The position numbers and the translations under genes are program-made. A DNA stretch of 64,000 nucleotides from Acanthococcus lagerstroemiae (taxonomy: Eukaryota; Arthropoda; Insecta; Hemiptera; Eriococcidae), in NCBI GenBank assembly GCA_031841125.1, contig CM063114.1:3534001-3598000 (forward strand), given 5' to 3'. Under the pieces are notes generated by a model. It worked only from the letters and a program-made list of their open reading frames with translations, did not search any database and was not told the origin of the DNA. Of this stretch, positions 23,880-36,158 are shown one piece after another. The number at the start of each line of letters is the position of its first letter. Within the stretch, counting starts at the first letter, position 1.

Positions 23880-24236
23880 CAGGGTGTCTACCGGTCATAC
23901 AAGTCACACAAATCATACAAAAGTCATACACCTGCCTCTAATTACTTACTGGTAATTCTTCCTGAACAATCGCATATTTCTTATCAAAATATGGCCAAAT
24001 TGACATTTAATCGAAAAATTATGTTCTTTACAACATTTCTTGCAATATTTCGTTCGTTATTGTTTAAGTTTCTTCAACGTTTTTATTTGCAATTAGCATA
24101 TTTTTGAATTTTTCTTTCCCTTTATGGAAATTCTGTTCAGATGTGAAAATGTTTCGAAAAAAGATCTTAAAAAAGTCACACAAAAATCATACAAAGGACA
24201 TGCTTTTGGAAAATTCGTATTATAATAGACACCCTG
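23880..24236. mobile_element. CAGGGTGTC-type TIR element with 5-bp target duplication
   Basis: Left end CAGGGTGTCTACC, right end AGACACCCTG, flanked by the direct repeat AATAA (23875-23879 and 24237-24241). Both subterminal regions carry repeats of GTCATACAA/GTCACACAAA in opposite positions. 357 bp, non-coding. Closely similar to 31303-31712. Confidence 0.8.
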
Positions 24237-25004
24237 AATAATAAGCCCTGCTGACAAAACTCCGCCTTCGAAGAGCGCGTTTTTGAAAAAAACGGGCGTT
24301 TTAACTAGAAAATCACTTAGAACCTTGAAAATTTTACTGGCAGTTTTAACAACTTTTTATTTACGCGCGCATTAGCCGTTGCTTTTTGAAAACATTCAAC
24401 GTGCGACTTTCTTCATGTTACAAAAATGGGCGTTTTAGAGAAGTAAAGATGGGAAAATTTGCCGGGCGTTTCATCAGTTCTTAATTTACGCGCAGATTCA
24501 TAAGAAATGTTCAGCGCGCGTATTCTCTCATATCACTAAAATGCCCCTTTTTTAAGAAAGAGAGCGTTTTCTGTAATTGTTATACATAGGATATCGTACG
24601 TTTTGCGCTCATGGTATTATATGCGCGAATAGGAACAGGTTTGAAAACGCCCGAATTATTATAATTTCGTGGCGTTTTCCACATGCATCTGCGCGCGCAG
24701 ATTAAATTATTGATAACGTGAAACCGTTACTGGTTATCTGTGAGGCATGACTTGTAGCCTGAAATGCTGAAATTGTGAAACGAAAAACGACAATTGTGGT
24801 TTATTTAAGTTTCCATGTATTATTCTGTGATGCATATCATTTGAATAACCATATGGAGGATGATTCTCAGAACGAACACGGTAAGAACTATGTATAATAC
24901 GTACAATATCTTTAAAATGTGTAAGTAAGTGCGATATTAGATTGCAATGTCGATTCATTATAGTGAGTACGAATTAGAGAGAAAATTGATTTCTAAGAGC
25001 ACGT

Positions 25005-26511
25005 ACATAATATCGCCCTGTATAAGTTGACACTCGTATTTTGTCCTGCAACGCTGAAGAACTTGTGTGTTTCAGGGATCTTCAGTTTGCATATTTTGAA
25101 TAACAACACCTCCCACATTCAGATTCGTCCTGTTAATTCGTTACATAGAAGTGGTATAGAAATAATGGGAGTCTAGGAAACTGCCGTTTGTAAAAAGAGT
25201 TTCAAATTACATACTTCGGCATAGAAATGAGATAAAAACATGAAACAAAATCTGGTTTATATACCGCCTAGAATGAATGGTTCCAACCCTGATCGTCATT
25301 GCGTGTATAGGAATGGCAATTCCTTGCTCATTTGCTGAACCAACTCCAACTACTCTTGCTCTTTTAGCGAACTAGGGGTTTTAATCTGCTCACTGCTCCA
25401 ATATGTTGCTCCGGATTGTTCTTTATCAGTAAAGAGAGAAGTGTCGCAGCGATCAGGTTCGAGATCAACTATTCCTTGCTCGGTTCACGAATAACGAATA
25501 GAACATAGAACAACTGATTTGTACCAAGAGCGAAAGAAGATATTGTGTTTGTACGGGTATCCTGACTAAGACTTCTTATAAAAGTTTGTGCTTTGTAGTT
25601 TGGTGCATTTTTCGCTGAGTGTTATGATAGAAGAAATCTGAAATTGAACATATGGAACAAATTTAACCAAGATGGTCGGGTTTCATAGCGTTTTTAACAC
25701 TAAAAATTTTGCTATAAGGTTTTTGACTTTTTGTAATTGAGAATAATTATCACTGACCATGAGATCTCGGATTATGTAGCTGGTCTAGGTACACTAACGA
25801 AAACCTTTTGTTTTTGAACGGTATATCAAAAAAATAAAAAGTGTGTAACGTTGATTCATAATATATGTATTGTGGGAGAAGAAAAAACTGAGTGACCTAA
25901 AAAGAAATCTGTGAATATAACGTTGCCAGATATCTGTGAAGATGAAATACTGCGATATCGCTTATTGAAATACAGAACCTGAGTGTTACTCATATCTACG
26001 CTGTTCTCTTTCTCTCAACAATCATAAATCTGATCCTTCCATTTGATGATGTACATGCAGAATTCTGTGCGTTGAAATACACGCGGTTCTAGCTGTCTTA
26101 GGACAGATACAGCAGGAAACTCCTCTTTCTCAATAGTATGAACCATGCATTACTCTATTATACCCTGCGATTCATTCAAATTCAGCTGAATCCTTTTACA
26201 AATGAGGACCTTTCTGGCAGAAGCTTGTGTATTACACAGTTAAACTTGAACCAGAATTACAGAGCAGTGAGCAGATAGTTTTTGCTCGGAATAATTTCGC
26301 GAACTGCTTTTTTCATGAACCAACTCATTTAATTTGCTCCTGCTCGGAGTCGACCAACGCTATTGCTTGCGTACAGGTGAGTTAAATTAACCCTTCCGCA
26401 TATAATTAACCAGGGTGACGCGCCTACCTGGTAAAACAGGAGTGTTTTAGTTTGAGTAAACCTGACAACTTGATACGAAACTACGAGCGTCAACTTATAC
26501 TGAGCGGACTA
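25005..26511 (-). mobile_element. Mariner-type TIR element (AGTCCGMCCAGTATAAG family), copy 1, with insertion
   Basis: The right end CAACTTATACTGAGCGGACT and the left end TGTATAAGTTGACACTCG are inverted. The interior, apart from 25304-26365, is the reverse complement of the compact copy at 42666-43071 (for example AGTCTAGGAAACTG and GGTTCCAACC shared). The block 25304-26365 has no counterpart in that copy and is bordered by TTGCGT on both sides, so it is a later insertion. Confidence 0.7.
25304..26365. mobile_element. ~1.06-kb insertion inside the TIR element
   Basis: Absent from the paralogous element at 42666-43071, where the sequence runs straight through (CACCTGTACTCAATGATC...). The left end TAGGAATGGCAATTCCTTGC and the inverted right end share a partial pattern, and TTGCGT is repeated at both borders. 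No open frame of note. The type of element is unknown. Confidence 0.5.
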
Positions 26512-26572
26512 TATTTTCGGACAAAGCGACACAATCGTCTTCTTACAGTAAGAGTACAACTTTCATTCTGGC

Positions 26573-28812
26573 TTGGAGCAAGAGGTAGCCAACTGGCTGA
26601 AGTACCTACTGGCAGAATGCGATAACCAGGGCGAAAAAGCTAGAAGAGAGAAAGGAAGCAGGAGGTGCAACACAATTTTTAAATTGTTCATTCATTCATT
26701 CATTCATTCATTTTTTTCTTTTCAGCCACCAAAAAGAACCTTGAAAACAGTGATGAACAACATGAAGTGGTGTCAAGTTAATCATCATAGGAGCACCGTA
26801 CTGGTAATATTAGGACGCTGTAATGCTGTATTTATTTTTAATTCTAATTTTAAAAGATTCATTTATACTTTCCAATTTCAATTCCGAACACTGATACACG
26901 CAATTTATAGTATATTAAATACACCTGACATTTCTTTTTATCATTACCACTCTTCATTTAATATTTATTGCAGTTTTCTTATGTTTAAAATTAGAAGAAG
27001 AGAAAAATGAATGCGTCACTGTATAAGTATTAAAATTTATAATGCACAATGTTTATTTCTTCGTCGTTTTCAATTCTTAACATTTTTTATCATTGTTGTA
27101 ATGGACATTTTAGTTGTTTTACGGTTGACTAGTTTATGAAAAATGTTTACCTACATTTTTGAAACGATGTGTGTTCCTATGCTTATTTTTATTTATTTAT
27201 TTCTTTTTTATCAATTTGTTTTCCTATTAATATTTAATATAATTTTTGCATATTTAATTTCTATTCAATTATTTTTTCTTAAAAAGTACTGAAAAGAAGC
27301 GCTTTTGAAAATTATTTGTGAGGGCGTTTTTTTAAGAAACAATCGGAAGGAGCGTTTTTAAATTTATTAGAAAAGAGGCGTTTTACAAACGTCACATAAA
27401 CGCTCTCATATAAAGAACGCTTGGTTACTTGGCGTTTTTTAATAAGTTGAAAATCGCGCGTTTTCTAGGAAGTTGAAAAACGCGCGTTTTCTGGTAAGTT
27501 GAAAAATCGCGCGGTTTCATCGGTCTCACATTATCTCCCGCGTTCCGCCCGGCGGTATTTTGCCCGTAGGGAGGTTTCTGTTTTCACTAAATTCATTTTT
27601 GAAATTATTTCTCCCGATACCCTTGCTAATAATGGTCCGTAGAGAAAAGACAGAAAGTGACAGAACAAGAAGGAATCTTCTGTTCATTTTAACTCAGAAT
27701 TATTCCGAAGGGCCTCGCTCATCGATCCTGATCCTCTTCAATCCTTCGCAGTTTGACTCCGGTGAAGAAATATAATTCTGTGCATTTGTCTCACTTTCAT
27801 TCATATATATACTCAGTCTTAATCAACTGATAATACATATAGAGTACTTTTCTAAAACGCAGTTAGTACTTTTGAATCATTCAAGAAACGCAAGAAACTG
27901 TACATAGATTTCAATTTTGACTTTTTTTCTCCGATTCTTAATAACACTAGCCATAAACTTGAAGTATATGGCCCAGAAGTCTTACTTTTAAAAGTTGAAG
28001 AAAGAAAAAAAAACTGAAGGAAGAGGAAGAATAGTAAGTTAGCAATATGAGAGACAGAATTGGCAAAAATGACTAATTAACTTCAATAAACTCATTAATA
28101 CATGTGTGAAAAAATACAGATGAAATATAAGAGAGGAAATACATGAGGCAACAACCTCATCATGGATCACTTCGTTCAGGACGATCTCACATGGAAGTAT
28201 TGAACTCCAGAGCAAAATTATGTGATGTACGATACATTAAATATTTCAGTACAACTTACTTAAAATTTGTGCATATCCAATGAAAATTGATACTTTGTTG
28301 AATTTTCTACAGAAGTACATCTTATTCGAAATAGAATGCAGGTACTGTAATTCGGATCATAAAAATCTATGCGAATAGCCGCATATGTTTCTGTTCGTGT
28401 CATGACTGGCATAAACAAATACCATGACTTCCAGAATTCAACGCAGCTAATTTTATGACAATGTAAAATTTAATGTCATGTGACCTAATTACAGCTGTAA
28501 TCGAAAACTGGGTTATCGAAAATACGATGGAAGCTCCGTAAATTTGTATCTACATTAATTAAATTTTTCAGTATTACATAAAATAGAGTTTCCATAAACC
28601 TTCTCTTTAACAAAAAAGTAGTGACAATGTGACCCCAATTCGGATCAAAATTACACATGCCCAATGATGGATCAACTTTGACTCATTAAAATCGGGAATT
28701 TTAAGTGGCATTTGTATCCTACGTACCGACCCGGGATCGAAATAACCTGACACAAAAACAAATATTTGATTTAAGAAATTTCATTCGTCGACTTTCGTGT
28801 CATAATTGTATA
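26573..28812. other. No supported gene; short open frame and ATTC microsatellite
   Basis: An open frame from about 26570 begins L-E-Q-E-V-A-N-W-L-K-Y-L-L-A-E-C-D and runs into an (ATTC)n microsatellite at 26687-26711. The first 35 codons look coding in composition and follow a CTTCTTACAG acceptor-like site at about 26540, but no domain was recognised. The rest to 28812 shows no gene. Between 24240 and 24670 and between 27290 and 27550, GCGCGTTTT and GGGCGTTTT words recur. Confidence 0.3.
26687..26711 (+). repeat. (ATTC)n microsatellite
   Basis: Six consecutive ATTC units. Confidence 0.9.
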
Positions 28813-28820
28813 CATAAATG

Positions 28821-28987
28821 CAGGGGCGGATCCAGGAAAAAATGTCGGGGGGGTTAAAATATGATTCTTGTGGTTCACACTCCCTGTTCAGGAACAATAT
28901 TTTGGTGCCCTGTAATGTACGATTCAACAAAAAAAAATCGTCAAATTTCGGGGGGCGGGGAGGAAACCCCTCATGGATTCGCCCCTG
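28821..28987. mobile_element. hAT-type MITE with perfect 8-bp target duplication
   Basis: Ends CAGGGGCGGATCCA and its near complement TGGATTCGCCCCTG; flanked by CATAAATG on both sides (28813-28820 and 28988-28995). 167 bp, palindrome-like, with G runs next to both ends. The terminal sequence is typical of arthropod hAT elements. Identical target repeats suggest a fairly recent insertion. Confidence 0.93.
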
Positions 28988-28995
28988 CATAAATG

Positions 28996-30425
28996 AAAAA
29001 ACATTCTAAGAATATTCGTAATCTCTAAGTACAATTCATTTTCTATCGTCACCCAAAATACGAGTTCCGCTCGTAAATACGTTTTTCGTTTACTGAGATT
29101 CTTGCTACAGGTGAAATTTCATAATTTTTTGCACACTGTGCCATGTAATTTTTTTTTTCGCTGCTTCAGAAAGTAATTTATTCAAATCGGGTAACCATGT
29201 TATCGGGTAGGAGGTCCTTGAAAAATGGTGCTTCCACGTCACCTCATATTTTCAAGGTCAGTACATGACTTATCCTGAATCGAGCTTTGCGATCCATTGG
29301 TGGGTTGTTACCTCAACGGACTTCTGCTGTATCTCAAAACAGTACATGTGCGGAAGTACAACCTATAAGTCATTAATGTAACTAGAACATCAAAATTCTA
29401 TCCAAAATTACTACCTAAAGGGCTCACTAAAAAATTAATTTTGGAGACCTACAACACTCTGATACAGTCTTACTGATAGTTGGACCATGAAGCGTGGGGT
29501 AGAGTCCCCTAGTTATTCTTGAAATTGCTAAATTTATGGAATTAAATGAGGTTTTACCATCGTGTAAGCACCTGTCTACCACGCCCTCCATTCAAATCCT
29601 ACCCACCGATGTTGAACTATATCTGCCCTTTTTTTCTCCTAAATTTCAATTTACTTTTATATTTTTGTGAATTCGGGTATTATCACCTAATATGTGAGAA
29701 TTGCAATAATAATTTAACGCTACAACTGTAGGAATAATAACGCGATCAGTTCGATGATATTTAAAAAGAAAAAAATATGTATAAAAGTTGTACCCCGATA
29801 TTGAATGTCAGGGTTTATGTGTCGCCGCGTATTCGAAGGTAAATCAATAAAACACGTAGTTTTGCTCGGTCTTGCATCCCCACGTTCAAGGCCAGCCTTA
29901 GATAAACTTGTGTACTTCACCTATACAGTAATGACGTCAATGGAACCCATCCTCCGGGTTCGTTTTGGCGTTTACATTAATTTTCCTCCTAGCGAGGGTG
30001 GGACGAGGGGCTCTTATATATTGAACTGGAGCTCAGCCACGACGCATATTTCCATGGAAACTTTGATCAATGGAATACGGGCTTGGTCAGGATTAAGAAA
30101 GCGACTCGGCTTTCCCAGCGAGAATAATACCGTCATTTTTGCGGGCAAAGGCGAGGCGGAGAAGTTGCAAAGGGCCTCACCGTCTTCACGATGTCTGGTC
30201 AAGACAGTCTTAGGTTTCGTGTAGTTCTCAAACTTGCATAGGAAGCTTGTACGAATATAAAAACGAACTAGGTCATTTTACAGTATTCGACGAATCGAGA
30301 GCACATATCAATGTACATTTTCTCATCGAAAGAAGTAGAAGTAAAGGAAAAAAGCTGGTATCAAGATCCTTAAGACAGGCTCCCTTAACTTCCACAAAAT
30401 CCTTGTCTCCAAACTCGTTCTTATA
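28996..30425. other. No confirmed gene; possible core-promoter sequence
   Basis: Mostly AT-rich. A higher-G+C block at 29800-30225 has a 139-codon plus-strand open frame with no recognised domain and an overlapping 62-codon frame on the other strand. It contains TATATAAGAG on the minus strand at about 30013-30022 (TATATA on both strands), which could be a TATA box, but no transcript start or first exon could be tied to it. Confidence 0.25.
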
Positions 30426-30429
30426 AATA

Positions 30430-31294
30430 CGAAGGTTGTCCCATAAGTAAGATACGAAAAATTCTATAAAACTGAAAAATTTACTAAATCGAAAAATCAT
30501 ACAAGATTGTGAAAGTAGACCTATTAGCGATTTTTCAAAGTAATCCCCGCCAATTTCGATACAATTTTCCACCGCTCATTCAGTTTAAAAGTGTTTCCTT
30601 CATAAAATTGTACACACTGGACTTTGAAAAATGTCTCGACTTTTCTGCTTTTCCTTCATTGTTTTCAAACTTCATTCCTGCGAGATGTTTTTTGAGAGGA
30701 CTGAGCAGGTAATAATCCGATAGTGCAAGGTCAGAACTGTGTGGAGGGTGACCCATTACCCCCATCCCGTTCCGTTTTTGTTTATGCTGAGAGTCAGCTG
30801 TTTAGGCACCTAGCGTGCGCAAACTTTTCGAAATTATAGGTCTCCCTACACAATTTGGTGAACAACTGACTCGATAATTTCGTTGCTTCTGCAATTTCAC
30901 GAATTTTCAAACTCCGATCGGCGTAAACAAACTCATCAATACGAATAATCGCCTGCTCGTTGACCTCGGTGCTTGATCGCCTTCTTCAAGAGGATTCCAA
31001 ACTTACGACACCGGGATCAAATTTTGTACACCATACTGATAACTGATAATGGTTTTTTTTTTTTTTGTACGCAGTAAAAACGAATTTTTCGCGTATTTTG
31101 AGAGGGGTGTACACTTCAGTCAAGACTATCGTGTTCGTTCAATTCTTGTAACCATACTACCGCAGATAACGAACCACCATTATCAGCAGATGTTAGCCAA
31201 ACTTCCCCTGCTTCATCATACGAAATTTCAGCTTTCTAACTCACGCGGTTCATCGTATAGAAAAATGTGTACCTTACTTATGGGACAACCCTCG
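30430..31294 (-). mobile_element. Internally deleted mariner transposon
   Basis: Ends CGAAGGTTGTCCCATAAGTA and its complement, ending TGGGACAACCCTCG, about 28-bp TIRs, flanked by TA (30428-30429 and 31295-31296). At 865 bp it is shorter than the usual ~1.3 kb. The minus strand keeps both ends of a transposase (next entry) but lacks most of the catalytic core. Confidence 0.9.
30455..30990 (-). pseudogene. Mariner transposase remnant
   Basis: The N-terminal part (30990-30800, minus) reads E-V-N-E-Q-A-I-I-R-I, then K-I-R-E-I-A-E-A-T-K-L-S, a helix-turn-helix-like DNA-binding region. It is followed, after a gap, by H-P-P-H-S-S-D-L-A-L-S-D-Y-Y-L at 30765-30700, the block that ends the mariner DD34D core, then H-L-A-G-M-K-F and, in another frame, C-I-E-I-G-G-D-Y-F-E-K (mariner consensus W-x-x-C-I-x-x-x-G-D-Y-F-E). 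The first two catalytic aspartates are missing and frames are broken, so it cannot transpose by itself. Confidence 0.85.
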
Positions 31295-31302
31295 TAGTAT
31301 TA

Positions 31303-31712
31303 GAGGGGGTTCACCGGTCATACAAGTTATACAAGTCGAACAAAAGCCCTACAATTGAGGCAGTGGTCATACAAGTCATACAAATCATACAAAAGTCATT
31401 CAATTGCCTCTAATTACTTACAAGTTTGGAATAATATTTGTGAATATTATTAGTAAGCACTTGTGATTACTTGCAGTATTTCTTATCAAAATATTTATGT
31501 TCTTTGCAAGAATTCGTTTGTTATTATTTAATTATTAGGTTTCTTCAAAATTTTTGTTTGCAATTACCATGTTTTTAAAATGTTTTTTTTTTTTTTTCTT
31601 GTGGAAATTCTATTCAGGTGTGAAAATGGCCCGAAAGAAGGCCATACAAAATTCTCACAAAAGTCATACAAAGGTTATACTATAGAAAAATTTGTTTTTG
31701 GTTGACACCCTG
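31303..31712. mobile_element. CAGGGTGTC-type TIR element, second copy
   Basis: Left end decayed (GAGGGGGTTCACCGG), right end GGTTGACACCCTG. Flanks TATTA (31298-31302) and CATTA (31713-31717) agree in four of five bases. The subterminal GTCATACAAGTCATACAAAT repeats and the interior align with 23880-24236. It begins seven bases after the mariner target TA. Confidence 0.75.
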
Positions 31713-32739
31713 CATTAACGTCTTACGAGTGAATTGGGAAATTTTTGCGTAAAATATCCGATAAAATTATGCTACATAGTGAGAGGGGGAGGAAAGGGAG
31801 TGTTGAGATAGCCATTTACTACACACTAACATAGACGTTATGGACAGAAAGTAGATTTTGAGATGTTTCATTTTTTCTGAGTTAAACGTGAATTCGAGAC
31901 ATGCTAAATAGCCCCTTAGAATGCCTACTTCACTTCTCAATTTTTTTGCCTCCATTAGCGATAACATTGTGCTGTTCAGTAAGTGCTACTTGAGGTAGAT
32001 TGGGGTACCTTTGATGCTGAGGCGCATCTTCTTCGCCCGTTTGATCATTTCTAATTTAATTTCATTATTTAGGAATTTGACGATAATATCGGGTACTCCC
32101 TTTCTAGTGATAGTAAAAAAATTAATTAAATTTATTACAACTAAATTATTACTTTTTAAATCAAATAAAAAATAAAGAGGAAGTAGAATATATAAGCAAA
32201 TATCATCGACGACCATACCCGAAACTCCCATTTAAAATACATTGAGTGATTTTGCCCGGCTATTTCAGCGCTACCTAGCGGCGTGGCCTGATGTAACTTT
32301 GATGAAGAGTTCCCAAAATTCTTTGCAAAACAAGATAACTAACTTTCAAACTGTAAGGGAAAGGAAAAAGAATAAAACCAAAACAGTCATTTTCACGTTA
32401 ATTTGCTTAGTTAGCAATAATTTTGTAATTTGCCGTATAATCGCAATCAACCTGAATTTGGAGAATATTTTTTCATTAAGTATTCATAACCATAAAACTT
32501 CATAACCCAGCTGGTTCTTCTGTCCATGTCAACAGAAATTTGTTGTGCCTAGATTTGTTAATCTACATAAATAACATTCATCACCAAATTCCCCCCCCCC
32601 CCCGGTCCCAGAGTGTTACAGTAAATAGAAAAGATACCAACATTTCCCAATACAATTTTGAACTAAGTGAAATTTATTTTAGGAAAATCTTGTTCGTCGA
32701 CTTTCCGTGACCCTTAATTTTTTTCTGTGTGGTTACCAC

Positions 32740-34010
32740 AACTTGTCCAGGTCCATTTCGTCAGCCCCCACAATTTGGATTTAAGGGTTGAAACTATGTT
32801 AATGAACTGTGCTCGAATTGTGCCGAAATGTGTTGATATTATTTCGAATTGTGCTACCCCCCAAATGGGAGAATCGCCATGGGGACTGGGGAAATGCCTG
32901 CCCCCCAAGTTTTGCGATTTGAGATCTGAAACTGTGTTAACGAATTACGCTCGAATTGTGCTCGAACAGTTTCAGCCGTAAAATCGCAATTGTAGGCGAC
33001 ATTTCGACAGCTCTCATAGTGGTTCACTCCTACAGGGGGCAGCACAATTCGAAATAATGTCAGCACCATCCGGCTTTATTCGAGCATAATGCGTTAACAA
33101 AGTTTTAGCTTTCAAATCGCCACTTGGCGGAAGGCATTTCCCCAGCCCCTTATGGTGGTTCTCCCATTTGGGGGGGGGGGCAACACAATTCGAAATAAGG
33201 TTATTATATTTCGGCACAATTCGTTAACACAGTTTCAGCCGTAAATGCGCAATTAGGGTAGCATTTCCGCAGCTTCCTTCACGGTTCTCTCCTTCGGGGG
33301 CAGCACGTTTCGGCACAATTCGAGCACAATTCGTTAACACAGTTTCAGCAGTAAAATCGCAATGCGGGGTTTCAGTTCCTCAGTTTCCATGGTGGTTCTT
33401 CCCTTCCGGGGTCAGCACAATTCAAACTAATGTCAGCACATTTCGGCACAATTCAAGTAGAATTCGTTAATACAGTTTCAGCCTTAAAATCCGAATTGGG
33501 GCGGAATTTACCCAGCTCCCATAGGGGTTCTCTTCTAGAGGGAGCAGCACAATTCGGAGTAATGTCAGCACATTTCGGAACAATTACAGTACAATTCATT
33601 TACACAGTTTCAGCCATCAAATCGGAATTATGGGTTTCATTTCCGCAGCTCCAGTGGTGGTTGTCCCATTTAGGGGGCAGCACAATTCGAGCACAATTCG
33701 TTAACACAGTTGCAGCTCTTAAATTGCAAGGGATGGCAGGCACTGCCACAGCCCCCATGATGGTTCTCTCATTTAGGGGGTAGCACAATTTGAAATAATG
33801 TTAGCACATTCCGGCACAACTCGAGTACAATTCGTTAACACAGTTTCAGCTCTCAAATCGCAACTGGGAGATAGGCATTTCTCCAGCCCCATGGTGGTTC
33901 TCCCATTTGGGGGGGGGCAGCACAATTCAAAATAATGTCAGCACATTTCGGCACAATTCGTTGATATAGTTCCAACCTTTAAATCCAAATTGGGGAGGGG
34001 GCTAACGAAA
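32740..34010 (+). repeat. ~130-bp tandem satellite (about 9-10 units)
   Basis: Units share GGGGCAGCACAATTCGAAAT, AATGTCAGCACATTTCGGCA, AATTCGTTAACACAGTTTCA and GGTTCTCCCATTTGGGGG. Starts of the CACAATTCG phrase fall near 33050, 33183, 33413, 33545, 33680, 33785 and 33920. Units vary by indels and several carry runs of 6-12 G. The first units, at 32790-32960, are more divergent. Confidence 0.85.
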
Positions 34011-35068
34011 TGGACCTCGACTGTCCGGTATGTGCCACCGTTTGGGGAACACGGCCAAAATGTTACCAAAATCGAATTTATCGACCTTAGGTACTAATTA
34101 TTGGATACCCGTATTAAACTTTACAAAATACTGGATCCCCCCCCCCTCTCATTGCATGGACCTCAATTGCAAATATGGGGTGAACTGATGTAAGGAGAGA
34201 GGGGAATAAGCTCCATAAACGACACAACTAAGTGAAGTGGTAAAGTAGCTGAAGAAGATGATTATTATTATCTTCATAAGGTCTGAACATTTGTATTAAA
34301 AAGTAATAATTTTTAACAGGGATACCCTGAACTCCATCAGGGCGTCCATTCTCTGGAAAACCTGGAAAAGTCGGGAAATTTTGGAATTTTTAGCATTTTT
34401 CACCTAAAAGTCAGGGAATTTTGTAAGAAAATCGACTGCGAAATTCTGTAGTATTTCAAACAGATTTTACCCATTTCTTATTTTAAAAAAATTTTCTTTC
34501 GCTTCGCTCAGGCAATTTTTTATTTTCTTTCACAAGAGAAGGATGTGGGTAATACAACCCCCCCCCCTCCTATCGCAGTAGTACAGAGTGTATCAGTGTG
34601 ATTAAATTGTCATCTTTCTATTAAGGCGGCTATACACTTAACGTATTTCGACTTTCCATGAACCATTTCACAAAAAATATGACTAAACGCGAACCAATCC
34701 ATAAGCACTTCCCCCAACATCAGTTTTTTCGTGTTTTTATCTCATCCTGTTTGCGAGAATCTGAAAATCGGTACGAAAAGACAGGAAAATGAAAAAATAT
34801 TCAGTCTAGTTCCTCACCCCAGTGTAAAATTTTTTTTGAGAAAGTCGTAATGAAACGAAAACTTGAAAACCAATGAATTCACTTTCTGGAACACCCTGCC
34901 ATCGGGTTTTTCTTCGGCTCCCTTCTCCTTCGCAAATGTAGATAAGGGTGAATGAAAGGAACTTCCTTGATTTTGGGAGAAGAGTAACTAAACCACGAAA
35001 TTTGAAAAAAATCGAAAGACCGCATAATAACTACTATCGCGTTACGAAAGAGTCCATTGTTTTCAAAT

Positions 35069-36158
35069 CAGGGTGTCTACATGGTCAAGTGAGTCAAGTA
35101 AAAGTCAAGTACTCAAAAAAAAAAAAGTCAAGTAGTAAAGTAAAAGTCAAGTACTCAAAGAAAAAGTCAAGAAGTAAAGTAAAAGTCAAGTACTTTCTCA
35201 AAATTCTTTTATAGGTCAAGTAATGTTAATTAGGTATATGAATGACTAGGGACGATGAATGAACAAAAAAATAACAAAACTAGAAATGAAAACTTTTGTT
35301 CCAATTTTCAATAATATAATGCTATTTGATCTCCTTCATTATTTGCGCCATATAGCGTATCAGACTAATTTTGCAGTTTTACGATTTGCTGAACTGCTTT
35401 CATGTTCCTGCATAAGGCGCGCCTTTTCATAGTCCTATATAAAGTCAAATTTATAGGCAGGAACATACTGAAGAGTTTATCCGTGGGGGGGGGGGGGTTG
35501 TGAAAAACCCAACTGACTCAACTCAAAATTCCCAATTATCAATGCCAAAAAGAAAAAACTTTTGACTTGTTGGATTTTCCCAACTTCTCCACTCAATTCC
35601 CAAGTGTCAAAGCCAACAAAAAAAAAAAACAAAAAAACTTGACTGATTTATTGAATTTTTCCAACTGATGGCTCCATTCGAAATTCCCAAGTATCAAAGC
35701 AAAGAAAAAACTTTTCTTTTGACTTGGATTTTCGCAACTTCTCAACTGAATTCCCAAGTGTCAAAGCAAGCAAAAGAAAGAAAAGAAAAAAAAACAGCTC
35801 TTGATTGACTTATTGGATTTTTCCAACTGATGCTGACTCAACTCGGAATTCCCAAATATCAAAGTAAAAAAAAAAAAGCTTCTGCCTTTTTGATTTTTTC
35901 AGCTTCTCAACTCAAATCCCAAATGTCAAAGCAAGTAAAAAAAAAAAAAAAAAATTAGAAAAAACTTTTGATTTGTTGGGTTTTCCCAACTCCACCTGAC
36001 TGAAATGGTAAATTTTCCCAACTGCTGAGTGAAAAATTCCTACCGGGGGGGGGGGGGGGGGGTAGTTGTCTCCTACCCCGTGTCGGTACGTCCCTGTTTA
36101 TAGGTCAAATAAAAGTCAAGTATTTTGATTTTCCAAATTGAATTGTGTAGACACCCTG
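35069..36158. mobile_element. CAGGGTGTCTAC TIR element nested in the previous one
   Basis: Left end CAGGGTGTCTACATGG, right end GTGTAGACACCCTG. Both subterminal regions consist of GTCAAGTA/AAAGTCAAGTACT words. No clear target duplication was found. It contains the MITE copy at 35459-36095. Confidence 0.75.
35459..36095 (-). mobile_element. MITE 'AGGGACGTACC', copy c, with expanded minisatellite
   Basis: Left end AGGAACATACTGAAGAG, right end GTCGGTACGTCCCT. Inside are about six tandem units of 70-90 bp alternating between two types: AACTGA(TG)CTGACTCAACTC.. and AACTTCTCAACTCAA.., each followed by CCCAAGTRTCAAAGC and a poly-A tract. A run of 18 G lies at 36045-36062. The other copies have only one to two units. 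Confidence 0.8.

Noticed and set aside
29805..30224. 139-codon plus-strand open frame as a gene
   Set aside because: No domain, overlapping frame on the other strand, and no splice or promoter evidence beyond a TATATA word.
33430..33783. 117-codon plus-strand open frame
   Set aside because: It lies in the ~130-bp satellite, and the peptide repeats with the unit period.
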